Assembly: GCF_047948215.1 (NCBI RefSeq)
Contig: NC_134465.1
Span: forward strand, 51,925,946-51,989,945
Origin: Lycorma delicatula
Taxonomy: Eukaryota > Arthropoda > Insecta > Hemiptera > Fulgoridae
Reading direction: 5' to 3'
DNA: 64,000 nucleotides
A program made the translations under genes and the position numbers. The notes under the pieces are model-generated. The model saw only the letters and a program-made list of their open reading frames with translations. It was not told where the DNA came from and did not search any database. Every line of letters starts with the position of its first letter. Position 1 is the first letter of the stretch. Below are positions 54,161 to 64,000 of this stretch, piece after piece.

Positions 54161-56888
54161 TGGGTAGACAAATAATATGCCTAACAGCAAATTTTTCTTT
54201 AAATTGACAAGAACTGATAAAATTAAGGCCCTTTTTTTATGAATTTTCGTTAGTAATTTATAAACAATACCAGGATTTCCGGGACACTATTTTTAATTAG
54301 GAAATCGTAATATGCATAATTTGTGATTTGTATTATGCTTTCCAAGGGTTGAATCTATTTACAAATAAAATGGCAAGCTCACGATAAAAAACGTATATCT
54401 TAATTTGTCTTTTTCAGCACAGATCAACTACAGAAATTAATGGAATGCTGTACAAAATTCAGCTGTAGTTTTTGGTAGTGAATGTTCATGACGTATTTTT
54501 TTTGGAATCACAAGATTGTAGTGGCATGAAAGAAACATTTAATCACACGAAAGAATTACATTCAGTTAGAATCAACAAAAAATATATCTTTTAATAAATG
54601 TACTTCACTAATAATTTAGAAAATAAATTACTATTATTATTATTATATTAGCATAAAATAAAGTAGACAAAGGAAAAAAATACGATTAATTGTTGTAACG
54701 AGGGATTTTTTTGTTATAGATGGGATTCACTTGACATCACTGATTAGAGAAATTGAGTTGTCATGCGTTAAGGAGAAATGTTGTTATATCCTGCTTAGTT
54801 GATTGGTTCTAGTCTTAAAAGATTAAAATAAAATATTACTATTTAATTAGAGTGTGCTGATTGTGTACAGGTATCCATAATAGTTTGAAAGGTAAGCCCC
54901 ATTTCTTCATTTTATTTCATATTGATTAATTTTATAACCTTGTAAACCATATTTAGTCACAATGACTGGATTTTCAACATGCAGAAAAATACATTTTTAG
55001 CCTTCACATTTTTTTTTCACAGTATAGTTTGCTTGTAACTTTTGAGTGAGTTGTTAACACCTCTATTTTATTATAAAATTATTGTTGGATAGAGATCCTG
55101 ATAGTATTTCGGATTCCCTGTAGATCTATATATATAGGATAGGAGAAAATACCACTTGAAACACTTTCGAATATTTTCTAAAAAGGTCAGCCTTAGTTCT
55201 TAATTTTTTTATACTGGAAATTTCAAAATATTTTTTTCTGCAGGTATTATTATTTTTTTAAACTAATAGTTTAAGGAATAATTTTAATATGTTTTGGTTA
55301 AACCATAATTTATTTGGATATATTGCTTTTGATTGTTAAAAAATCTCCCTAAATGTATTGAAGTTTTTATACAACTTAACTGTGTTAATCATTTACTTGT
55401 AGTCTCCGTTGAACATTCCTGTGACATGATTGAAAGTGTTTTGATGTGAGTTTATTGTTTAAAAAATTATGGTGATTTCATCTTAAAAAGTTCTAATTTT
55501 TTTTCCAATTATCACCCACAAATTTTCAAGGGTAAAAAATTATCTAATATTTTCAGTATTCTATAGCTTTTATTTTCACTTAACTGGCAGATTGTTAATT
55601 CACTTTTGCACAGTATTTTTTAACATATGAAATTTAGTGCAATTTATCAAGGGTAATTAAAGGCATTTGTTATCTTAACAGTTAATTCAGTTAACAACAG
55701 TTCTTGTCTTGTTTCGGATTTTTAACGGCTAATGAGCTGTTTAATGTGTTTTAAGAGTACTTTGAGTTCAAAGAGTTTATGATGACAATGTGAGTAATGA
55801 ATCAGCATTAAAATAGAAATATTTATTTGTAATTAATATACTTTTATTGGGGAATAAAATAAACAGTACTTCAACATATCAGTACAAATGTTTTTCTTAG
55901 AAAGTAGTATCGACTCAGCAGTTAATAGAAGTCTGTTAGCATCTTTTATGTTTTCCACCCATTTACTTAAAGACCAGAAAGAATGTATCTTGGTAAGATT
56001 TTTATGACATCAGATCTAAAATTAATTTCATTCATCTGGCAGTATTTTTATCTTAATATTAATTATTTATTCATATTGTGTTTTGATTTTTACTTCTTTT
56101 TCTCGGGAAAAAAGTACATTTAGATATATTATTCGAGCTAAGAGTTTTAAAAAATTGCAAATGCCTTCAGCCATTTCTGGGTTTTCTTATTTTAATATTC
56201 ATGAAAATTTATGTCCTGTGCTATTAATTTACGAAATGACGTACTACCCCAACACATTTCATTATTTGGCCTATCACAAGATATTTGCTATCTCAGTACT
56301 TTATTTTAATTTAAATAATTTTAATTGTGTTAAGTTTTCACTTGTATAAAAGACAGTATGAAAAATAAGCCCAATAAAAAACTAACTGAGTCATATATAA
56401 AATAATAAAGCCAAAGAGATCAAAACAAAAAAATAATGCTAACCATATATAGCATTTTACCTAAAATCCTAGTCTTTTCTAACAGTAAAAAAAAAAAACA
56501 TAAAATAGCTTGCTGGCCAAACTGGACTGGCCTCTTTATTTTAAATTTATATGTCATATTTTAAGTGAAAATTATATTAATTATAGGAAAGTTATATTGT
56601 GAAAAGTTTAACAAATTTTTTAATTATATTTTTTCACGTGTATAGATCAAAGATTTAGTATATTTACTTATATATTACGTATATCTACTGCATATTTTGT
56701 TACATATGCAAAATCCTTTTGTCACATCACAGATAGGTTCTATCATTTTCTGATGTATCCTTGGTGTTTACAGACAGGCTTGGTTCTTCAAACACAAAAC
56801 TCTAATCTGAGTGGCAGTAAGTACACTTACAATAAACTGGAAATGAGATGCACTAATAGTAAACCCAGCCCTCCTAAATTGTTTGTAG
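54161..56888. other. AT-rich stretch of 2.7 kb, nothing recognised
   Basis: No convincing exon on either strand. The ORF at 56083-56349 has no domain and AT-driven composition. It could be the intron or UTR of a gene extending beyond what can be recognised. Confidence 0.4.
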
Positions 56889-56899
56889 GGTTTTCAAAT

Positions 56900-57169
56900 A
56901 ACCCACTGGGTTGGTCTAGTGGTGAAATGGGTTGCAAATCAACTGATTTTGAAGTCAAGAGTTCTAAGCTTCAAAGGCAGTTACTTTTGCATTACGATTT
57001 GACTACTAGATCATGAATATTGGTGTTCTTTGGTGGTTGGGTTTCAATTAACCATACATTTCAGAAGTGTTCAATCTGAGATTACAAGAATACATTTCAT
57101 TTACATTCATATATATCGTCTAAAGTTATACCTTACAGTGGTTCTAGAGGCTAAACAAAAAGAAAAAAA
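56900..57169 (+). mobile_element. SINE-A, full-length reference copy with 11-bp target duplication
   Basis: 270 bp flanked by ggttttcaaat at 56889-56899 and 57170-57180. The tRNA-like head begins aacccactgggttggtctag, with a decayed B-box (caagagttctaag). The body has ttggtggttgggtttcaatt, and the end is gttctagaggctaaacaaaa plus A-rich tail. The overlapping 56753-57016 ORF is a by-product of this element. Confidence 0.92.
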
Positions 57170-57180
57170 GGTTTTCAAAT

Positions 57181-57549
57181 GGATTCATTCTGAGACATAC
57201 ATATGGTTACCATAAAAGAATGTGGTGATTTAATTAGCTCAGATCAAGGCATTTGGTATATTTTGAGAAATTATGATGGTAACATGTAATCCTGGAAAGT
57301 TTGTTTAAATAGCCATTTAACTACTGCATCTGTGTTGTTATTGAGGTGTCTTTTTTTTGTTTGCTATACTTTTATTTTAAAGGAAAAGTACATTGCATTT
57401 TGTGAACTGAAGTTAGTAACATTGATGTGTTAAATCAATAAAATGCAGTTATTGAATTCAGTTCTTGACTGAAGTCAATAACTGCATGATGAACTGAAGT
57501 CAAAAATTTTAGTTCAGTGTGCATTTGACATTCATATGAAAAGAGTTGC
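57181..57549. other. Non-coding stretch with a strong hairpin
   Basis: Perfect stem tgcagttattga (57442-57453) against tcaataactgca (57475-57486), with an inner loop that repeats part of the same words. Possibly the end of the following transposon relic. Confidence 0.5.
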
Positions 57550-58470
57550 ATGAAAATAATATGCATCAATTCAAAGAAATAGGATCTATCCTCAAAACCA
57601 TCTGAAAAGACCACTGGTATCTGAAGAAACTGTTAGAACTAACTCTGTGATCTGACGTTTTAATATATCTATCACTCATCAAGGTCTCTAGTTACAAATT
57701 ACAAAAATAACCATTCATGAAGTTCTACATGAAAGGTTACATTTCATGGATATAAAATTTAGTTATTGCAAGAAATAAGACCATCAAATTTTAACCAAAA
57801 TTTGTGTAATTTTTAAACTAAATCTTTAGATAAAATTAATGGAAAAAAATCATTTTTAAATTATATAATTTTTACGGATGAAGCAAATTTTTAATTTTAA
57901 TGGGTGTGTTAATAGACACAATTCAATATGGGGATCTGAACTGATGTAATTTTTGAGAAAGCAATGTGACGCACCTTAAGGTAATATTTCATGTGGTTTA
58001 TTGAAAAAATCATGTAACTGGACCTTCTTTCTTTGCTGAAAAGACTGTTCGTGTAAATTTTTATTTTGATATGTTAAATTATTAATTCTTTCCTCAAGCA
58101 GATGAGCTGAAAAATATGTATTGAATCTATATCTAACAAGATGTGCACCCTACACTTAAGTGCATTTGTTAGCCAGGCTTTGAATGAAAGATTTGCAGAT
58201 AGATGTGCTACACCCTGCTCTTATCTGTGTTCAGTCCTAACTCATTATAATTTTTCATGTGGATATACATTTAAAATATTGTTTCCTTAAAAAAAATCAT
58301 GTGACCTAATCACTGGAAGGAATTATAAACAGAAGATGTGTTACGTCATGTATGGGCAGACACTGAAAAGTGATTAAACATTTGCTGAGTAGCAAAGGGC
58401 ACACATATTTAAATTTATCGATTATGTAACAAAACTATTTGAGTTGAAGGATTTGACAAATAAAACAATA
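57550..58470 (+). pseudogene. IS630-type transposase relic
   Basis: Broken plus-strand reading: IIFTDEANF with first catalytic Asp near 57880, then cysteine/asparagine-rich remains of NRHN.R.WG (tgttaatagacacaattcaa), KNHVTGPSFFAEKTVRVNFY near 58005, ALNERFADRCATPCSYL near 58175. These follow the order in the 8800-10126 element. No intact frame. Confidence 0.65.
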
Positions 58471-58477
58471 TAACTAA

Positions 58478-61400
58478 GGGTCATTGCATGTCAACTGGTC
58501 CAGTTTTGAAAATCATCCCCAGTTGACCATCTCCAAATATCATCAAATTTTTGGTGGATGTTCCCCACGGTCTTGCCATTTTACCAAATTGCATCTCTTT
58601 ATCTGCTGTGGCTGATTTTTTGTGGCCTCTTTGAAGAGAGGTATTTACTTATAGTTTGTGGGCACATGTAAAAATTGTTATCTTTGACTAACAATTTTGA
58701 TAGCAATAATAAAGATACAGATTTGAATTTTGGCACTGTTGGTTGATTTTTAATGCTATATCCGAATATGTTAGTTTCTTTTGGAACCTGGTTTTTAGAT
58801 ATAACAGCTGAAATTCAGCTAAATATTTTGGAAGTCAAAGTTTGAGCTTATATATTTTCTTATCTAATTCTGTAGTCAGAATGTAATTTGAAAAAGGGAA
58901 CAATTATGAGTAGGATCTTGCAGTTTCAAAGCAGATGGAATCTTATGTCAGGAGAAATCCATCATGATAAATTTTTGTCATGATTTTTGGATCTTTGAAG
59001 AGTTATATCTCAGGTATACCTTCTCAGATTTTGTTAGTTTTATAATAGATGGAAAGCGCAGCTTTTAAACAACATATTCTATATACTTTGTTGTTTTTTG
59101 ACCCATATATTATAGTGGGTAAGAAAGCTTTTCAAAGATAATTAATATTTTGCATGTGACAGATTTTTAATCTTGGACATTTCTAGTTAATTAAAACAGC
59201 TGAAGGTGAGAAAACATTCAGTGCTTCAGAATATTATTAGATTTTTAAAGATATTCTAAAATTTACAATATCTTGAACAAAATCTGCAGTATTCCAGGAA
59301 ATTTTGGACTATTTATAGAACTTTCTAGGGGTATCTGAAAAAATCCATTTTCTAAAATGTTATAGAATGTTCTGGGAAACTCCATTCTAGGTAACATTCT
59401 AGAAAAAATTCCATTTCTTCTACAGCATTTTAGAATGTTGTTTATTTTGAAGAAAAGTATACAACAATCAACTTTTTGTAAATTAGCATCATTGTTAGTG
59501 AATAACTTTTATTATCATTTTTATCTCCAACTGTGTTTTGAATTGTTTTAAAGTGAGTGAAGTTCTTGGCCTCTGCCATTTTGGCAAGCCTGATGGCTCT
59601 GAGTGCTAAAAGTCTTTAATGTTTAATTATTGAAAAGTTTTTTGTTGCGTATAAAAGAACTATCAGCAGTGAACAAAGAACTTTTACAGCGGCGATTTTG
59701 AATTAGTTTTAATAAGATGCTGATATGTTCCTATCATAAAGTTGTTTTGCTGATGAAGTTTGAAATCCTATAGGACTGCTGTAATCCATTTGGAAAAGAG
59801 TCGCGTAAAGTCAGAAAAGGATTGCAGCCTATTGATATTGATTCTGCTGATCGATTAAAAGCTGTAACAAATTATGACTTCAAGCCAGGTCAAAAATTAT
59901 GCCCACAATGTAGGCAAGAATTTGCTCAAAGAGGGATTCAGCCAAAGGATGTTGAACCATAATCAGAAACTAGTGATATGGAAATTCTAGAGACTTCTGG
60001 AAGAATGGATGCCTCACTGTCACCACTTGGAATTTCATCTTTGAAGCTTAAATGTGTCAGCAAATGGGGTTCAAAAGGCTACCTGAAGCAGAAGGTAAGA
60101 AGAACACCAGATGCTATTGCTACTACAGTAGCAAGAGCTGCTGCTGCTTTGAATGTTAACTGATGCAATACAAACATTATAGAGTAAGCAGTGTCAAGGA
60201 TGTAAAGATCTGGATATCCTGACTGAAGAGCTCTAAGCCAAACTTTGATCCCAGCTCATCCATAACAAGTGCAGATTCTGACATTGGCACCCAGTTGCTG
60301 GATTATTGAGAAAACAACCGAATTCCAGGTTTCAATGTGAATGGTGAAGCAGGACAGGAAGCTCAAATCTGAAGTTGGTATTTTGGCAACACCAGAAAAA
60401 AAGGAGAAAAAAATTGAAGGATGATATTAGACGAGTCCTCAAATTTTTGAAGATGAATCTTCCCAAATCTGTCCAGTAAAGAAAGATCTTGTTTCAGTTA
60501 GGATGAGTTGTGAAAATGTCCACATGCAGAAACGTCGACTTCTGTGAAATTTATAAGAAATGTTCATAGCTTACCGCACACATTATGCCCGAGAAATTGG
60601 CTTCTTTTAATTTTGTGAGCGTAGATCAAAATATGCATTACAGTTTGTGCTGCTGGCACACATTCAGTTTGTGTTTGTACCATTCATTAAAATGTTAACC
60701 TCATGATAGCTGCAACATCCATCAAAGATGATTACAAGGTATTGATTGAGAAACTATCTGCAGCTTAGAATCTAAGGATTGCATGCTACAACATTGTGAA
60801 CAGTGTCCTGGAAAAACTGGATTGGAGTCCTGTTTATTACTTGAGATTAAAGATTATGACTTGGAGGATCTAATAGAACATAAGCAGTGGATTCATACAG
60901 ACAGGCACACATTGGAGAAGCAATAGGCGACTATGGAAAATTGTATTGAAGAGCTTTCTTAAAAGGATATTTGCCTGACTAGCCACCATTTTGTTTCAAG
61001 ATATCAAAGTTCGTATTTAAAACAGCTGAAAAAAATTTACATGATAATCACACCATTATTCTGATGGCTTTTGCTGTGAACGTTTTGTTTTTTGTGCAAG
61101 ATACCGTACAGGGATTCCATTGGGAAAACAGCCAAGCTACACTGCATCCATTCATGGTTTATTACAATAAAAGCAAGCTTCAGAATCTTAGCATTTGCAT
61201 GGTCAGTGACTGTCTGTGCTATGATATCATTGCTGTTCATATATTTTTGACTGAACTGATCAAATATTTGAAGACAGTGACTGAAATGAAGCATGTATAT
61301 TACTTCAGTGATACTACAGCTGCTTAGTTCAAGAATTTTATCAGAGTGTCGCCATGAAGAAGACTTTGGGATAAGAGCTGAATGGAACTCTTTGGCACTA

Positions 61401-61851
61401 GCCACAGAAAATCACCTTGTGATGGAATTGGATGTATTATTGCGACCTGTAGAAAACCAGATATTGCTACTAAGAGAGTTATTTGAATTTTGTAAAGAAA
61501 ATATACCATGAATCAGGTTCTTTTTTATTCCAAGAGGAAAGCCAGTTAATTAGTGGTCACACAATTGCTGGAACAATAGAAAACCACCAGTTTAAGCCAG
61601 TTAGTAAAGCTAAAATCCAGGTCTGCAGAGTTTCAAATGATACTTGCAACCAGACCAATATGTGGCTTGCATGTATGACAGTGGATTGGAAATACATGTG
61701 ATACATCTTTTGAAGAACATGATGCCATCATTATTTATGCACCCTCATGATGCAGCTCATTCTTAGCATTAGCCCCCCAGAAAGTACACTTGCTGGATTC
61801 CAGAACAGCACATTTTTGCAGTTTTTGAAGCACCATCAGGACAGCAATATA
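58478..61851 (+). pseudogene. Unnamed transposase-like element relic, left part
   Basis: Begins gggtcattgcatgtcaactg, a phrase I associate with a TIR, then ~1.1 kb of non-coding leader. Coding remnants start near 59780: CNPFGKESRKVRKGLQPIDI and GQKLCPQCRQEF (paired Cys motif), a KVRRTPDAIATTVARAAAAL stretch, CMLQHCEQCPGKTGLESCLL near 60785, HKQWIHTDRHTLEKQ, LTSHHFVSRYQSSYLKQLKK, QDTVQGFHWENSQATLHPFM (61095-61160), CRHEEDFGIRAEWNSLALAT and ELFEFCKENIP near 61480. The order recalls uncharacterised multi-copy proteins of insects and cnidarians that I would place among DDE-like transposases, but I cannot name the family. Many stops, so non-functional. Confidence 0.6.
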
Positions 61852-63095
61852 CAAAGTTTGTAAATAAAGTAATGAAACTAATTTTTTTTGGCAGCCAAAG
61901 TGGCAACACTAAAGTTACTAGTAAACCTATGGTTATATGAGCAGCTGATTTATACCAGATATTAATATTTTTAGTCTATTGTTACCACATGAGATGTAAA
62001 CAAATTTTTCGTGAAAGGAGTTTTTGTTGTGCTTTACAAAAATGAGTGATGCTAATTACAAGCAATGTTGTGCATTCAAGTTTTGTGTTAAACTCTGTGA
62101 GAATACTACTGAAACTTTTTCAAAATTGAAAAGGGCGTGTGGAGATGACGCTCTGTCATAAGCTCAAGTTTTTAGCTGTTTCAGATGGCCGGGAATCAGT
62201 TGTGGACAATCCATGCTCTGGAAGACTATTAATGTCAAAAAGTGACGACAATGTTGAGTGAATCAGAGACTTGAAACGGTATGACCAGCAATTAACTATC
62301 AAAATGATTGCAGAACAATTGAATTTGAACCGTACCACAACCAGTAACCGTGCCACAAAATTGGGCCCAAAAAACCTCACTGTTGAACAGAAGAACAGGA
62401 TGGAAGTGTGATACGATCTTCTAGGGCGTATTGAAACTGATCCTGATTTTCTAAAAAATGTTATTACTGGTGATGAATCTTGGATATTTGAGTATGATCC
62501 AGAAAGAAAACGCCAGAGCCAAGGAGTAGCACACTTCAGACTCACCAGGTCTCAAAAAATAAAAAGTCAAAACCATGCTAATTTGTTTTTTCGATAATAA
62601 TTGCATTGTTCATAAGGAGTTTATGCCTACAGGACAGACTGTAAATCAACATGTTCACCGAGAAATTCTTGAAAGACTGAAAAAAAGTTGCCTGGATGAG
62701 ACTAGCCATCACGGATGCTACATCATGACAATGCACCTTGTTACACTGCACTCCCAATTAATGGGTTTTTGGCAAAGAAAAACATTCCTGTAGTTCCTCA
62801 ACCACCTTATTCACCCGACTTTAGTCCCTGTGACGTTTTCTTGTTCCTGGCTTTAAAAAGAACACTCAAAGGACACCATTTTGGAACAGTAGAAAACATT
62901 AAAAACATAACCAACCATCTGAAGGATATTCCAGTTTTTGAGTTCCAACATTGCTACGAAGAGTGGGAAAACCGTTTGAAGCGTTGTGTGGCTTCCCAAG
63001 GGAAATATTTCGAAGATGATTAGAGTCTATGTCTAATTTGATTGTAAATAAAAAATTTTTCTGAACCAGTCTCATTACTTTATTTACGAACCTTG
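61852..63095 (+). mobile_element. mariner (SETMAR-like) transposon, decayed, inside the above relic
   Basis: TIRs: caaagtttgtaaataaagta at the left and near reverse complement at the right. The transposase starts with ATG at 62042 (MSDANYKQCCAFKFCVKLCE). Broken frames continue with SDGRESVVDNPCSGRL, MIAEQLNLNRTTTSN, FLKNVITGDESWIFEYDPER (first catalytic Asp in TGDESW), MTMHLVTLHSQL in one frame and HHDNAPCYTALPI (second Asp) in another, then the third motif PPYSPDFSPCDVFLFLALKR (62790-62850) and the C-terminus to TAG near 63021. Several frameshifts, so dead, but the DD34D residues are readable. Confidence 0.9.
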
Positions 63096-63160
63096 TGTGT
63101 ATCCAGAATACATCCAGTCCATGATTGAGAAACAATTTAAGCTGAAGTGGAATTAAAAAT
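63096..63160 (+). pseudogene. Continuation of the unnamed transposase-like relic
   Basis: Right of the mariner the reading YPEYIQSMIEKQFKLKWN continues in the style of the interrupted protein (left edge APSGQQYT). This supports insertion of the mariner into that coding region. Confidence 0.5.
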
Positions 63161-64000
63161 TTTCTGATTATTTAGATATTTTTATTTTATTTTGAAGTAA
63201 TTGTGTTCTATAATATTATAATACTTTTTTGCACTCTGTTATTACTACTACGACTGTATTTCATTTTATTTATGATTTTAGTACTTTGGTGCCCGTGTAA
63301 TAAATATTTTAAAAACTTGTGCTTGCTGTTAACAGATATAATTAGTTAAGACATCTAGAATCCCAATCAGGCTTAGCATTTTTCATATATTACAAAATTA
63401 AATTTCCATATTCCTTCAAACAAACTTCAGAAGCTTCTGTAATGAATTAATTCATTAAGCAAAAAAAAAAAAAAATTGATTTCTAGAACCTTCATTGTAG
63501 TTTCCTTTAAAGAAGGCTTATTGTGCAATTTTTTAAATGCATGTAAAACAATGCAGATTATAAAATAAACAAATATAATCAAAAAATTCTATTTGCATTG
63601 TACATTTTTCGCAGAGAATATATAAGAGGAGAACATAATTATTATATTAGTAATGAAAATATAACTAATTTTTTTTTTTCATTTATAAAAGTTGCTTCAC
63701 TTTATAAAGATAAAGTAAATGTGATCTTATCACTTCTTAAATTAGCTGTAATTAAATTATACTGTTTACCTGTCTTTATTAAATATTGGTAATTTTACCT
63801 TTATTGTAGTTTGAAAGGGAATTTAGTAAAAAAATTAAAAATTTATTTTAACGTGATATTTAATAATAATAACTTAGTGCATTTATATAAAATAAAAGAT
63901 CTGGATAATATTATGAATTAAATCTGTTACAGTCCAGTGGATTCGAAGTTGTTTCATTTTAAAAATTAATACAGTAGAAGTTATTGTTTTTTTTTTATTA
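63161..64000. other. AT-rich end of window, nothing recognised
   Basis: No gene. The 63598-63792 ORF has no domain. No right terminus matching the element start at 58478 was found. Confidence 0.4.

Noticed and set aside
56083..56349. 88-aa plus-strand ORF
   Set aside because: AT-driven composition, no domain, no splice or start context to support it.
1..64000. CRISPR arrays, prokaryotic operons, plasmid or phage features
   Set aside because: Spliced gene, SINEs, LINEs and microsatellites show eukaryotic DNA; no regularly spaced repeats with unique spacers were seen.

Overview
This is a eukaryotic window, very AT-rich, with one spliced host gene set in a dense, nested field of transposable elements. 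The transposon mix (IS630/Tc1-mariner and SETMAR-like mariners, pogo/Tigger, hAT, craniofacial-development-protein-2-like and R1-like non-LTR elements, tRNA-derived SINEs, and TIR elements with a tRNA-like core) and the insect-style XPC protein suggest an insect, most likely a hemipteran with a large repeat-rich genome. That assignment is an inference from element style; no species call is supported.

The only confident host gene is XPC/Rad4, the DNA-damage sensor of nucleotide excision repair. It lies on the minus strand, with coding exons at 45238-43244, 39558-39317, 36654-36429, 34260-34092, 32501-32347 and 29948-29772. All junctions obey GT-AG, reading phase is kept throughout, and the product is 987 aa with the transglutaminase-like domain, BHD1-3 and the C-terminal centrin-binding helix. 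Its introns hold a Tigger transposon (itself carrying an insert with a 14-bp target duplication), two SINEs, a TIR/tRNA-like element, an 89-bp GC-rich insert with a 14-bp target duplication, and an IS630-type relic.

Layout. 0-1.1 kb: unclassified GC-mixed repeat. 2.4-6.9 kb: a large compound palindrome, with AT-rich outer arms, GC- and CpG-rich inner arms, a nested hairpin with flanking direct repeats, a short unrecognised coding-like ORF in the loop, a separate ~0.63 kb TIR element with a 70-aa ORF in the left arm, and a LINE inserted in the right arm. 7-8 kb: Helitron-like direct repeats and a LINE tail. 8.4-10.2 kb: SINE interrupted by a second SINE and by a near-complete IS630-type transposon. 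10.2-17.6 kb: repeated copies of the TIR/tRNA-like element, a hAT MITE and a LINE end. 18.1-20.5 kb: a 5'- and 3'-truncated endonuclease/reverse-transcriptase LINE. 20.8-22.1 kb: complete but decayed mariner. 23.4-23.9 kb: foldback element with an exact 8-bp target duplication. 24.0-27.2 kb: Tigger with a mariner relic inside. 27.8-28.7 kb: R1-like LINE tail. 29.8-45.2 kb: XPC. 46.2-47.9 kb: hAT (ZBED5/SCAND3-like) relic. 49 kb: LINE end. 50.6-51.4 kb: hAT-derived deletion element. 51.5-53.1 kb: R1-like LINE. 54.0-54.2 kb: a promoter-like patch with a DRE motif. 56.9 kb: a full SINE with an 11-bp target duplication. 57.5-58.5 kb: IS630-type relic. 58.5-63.2 kb: a decayed, unnamed transposase-like element split by a mariner.

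Apart from XPC, nothing here looks like a working gene network. The interest lies in the palindromic structures at 2.4-6.9 and 23.4-23.9 kb, the small-ORF TIR element, and the insertion order that can be read from nested elements.
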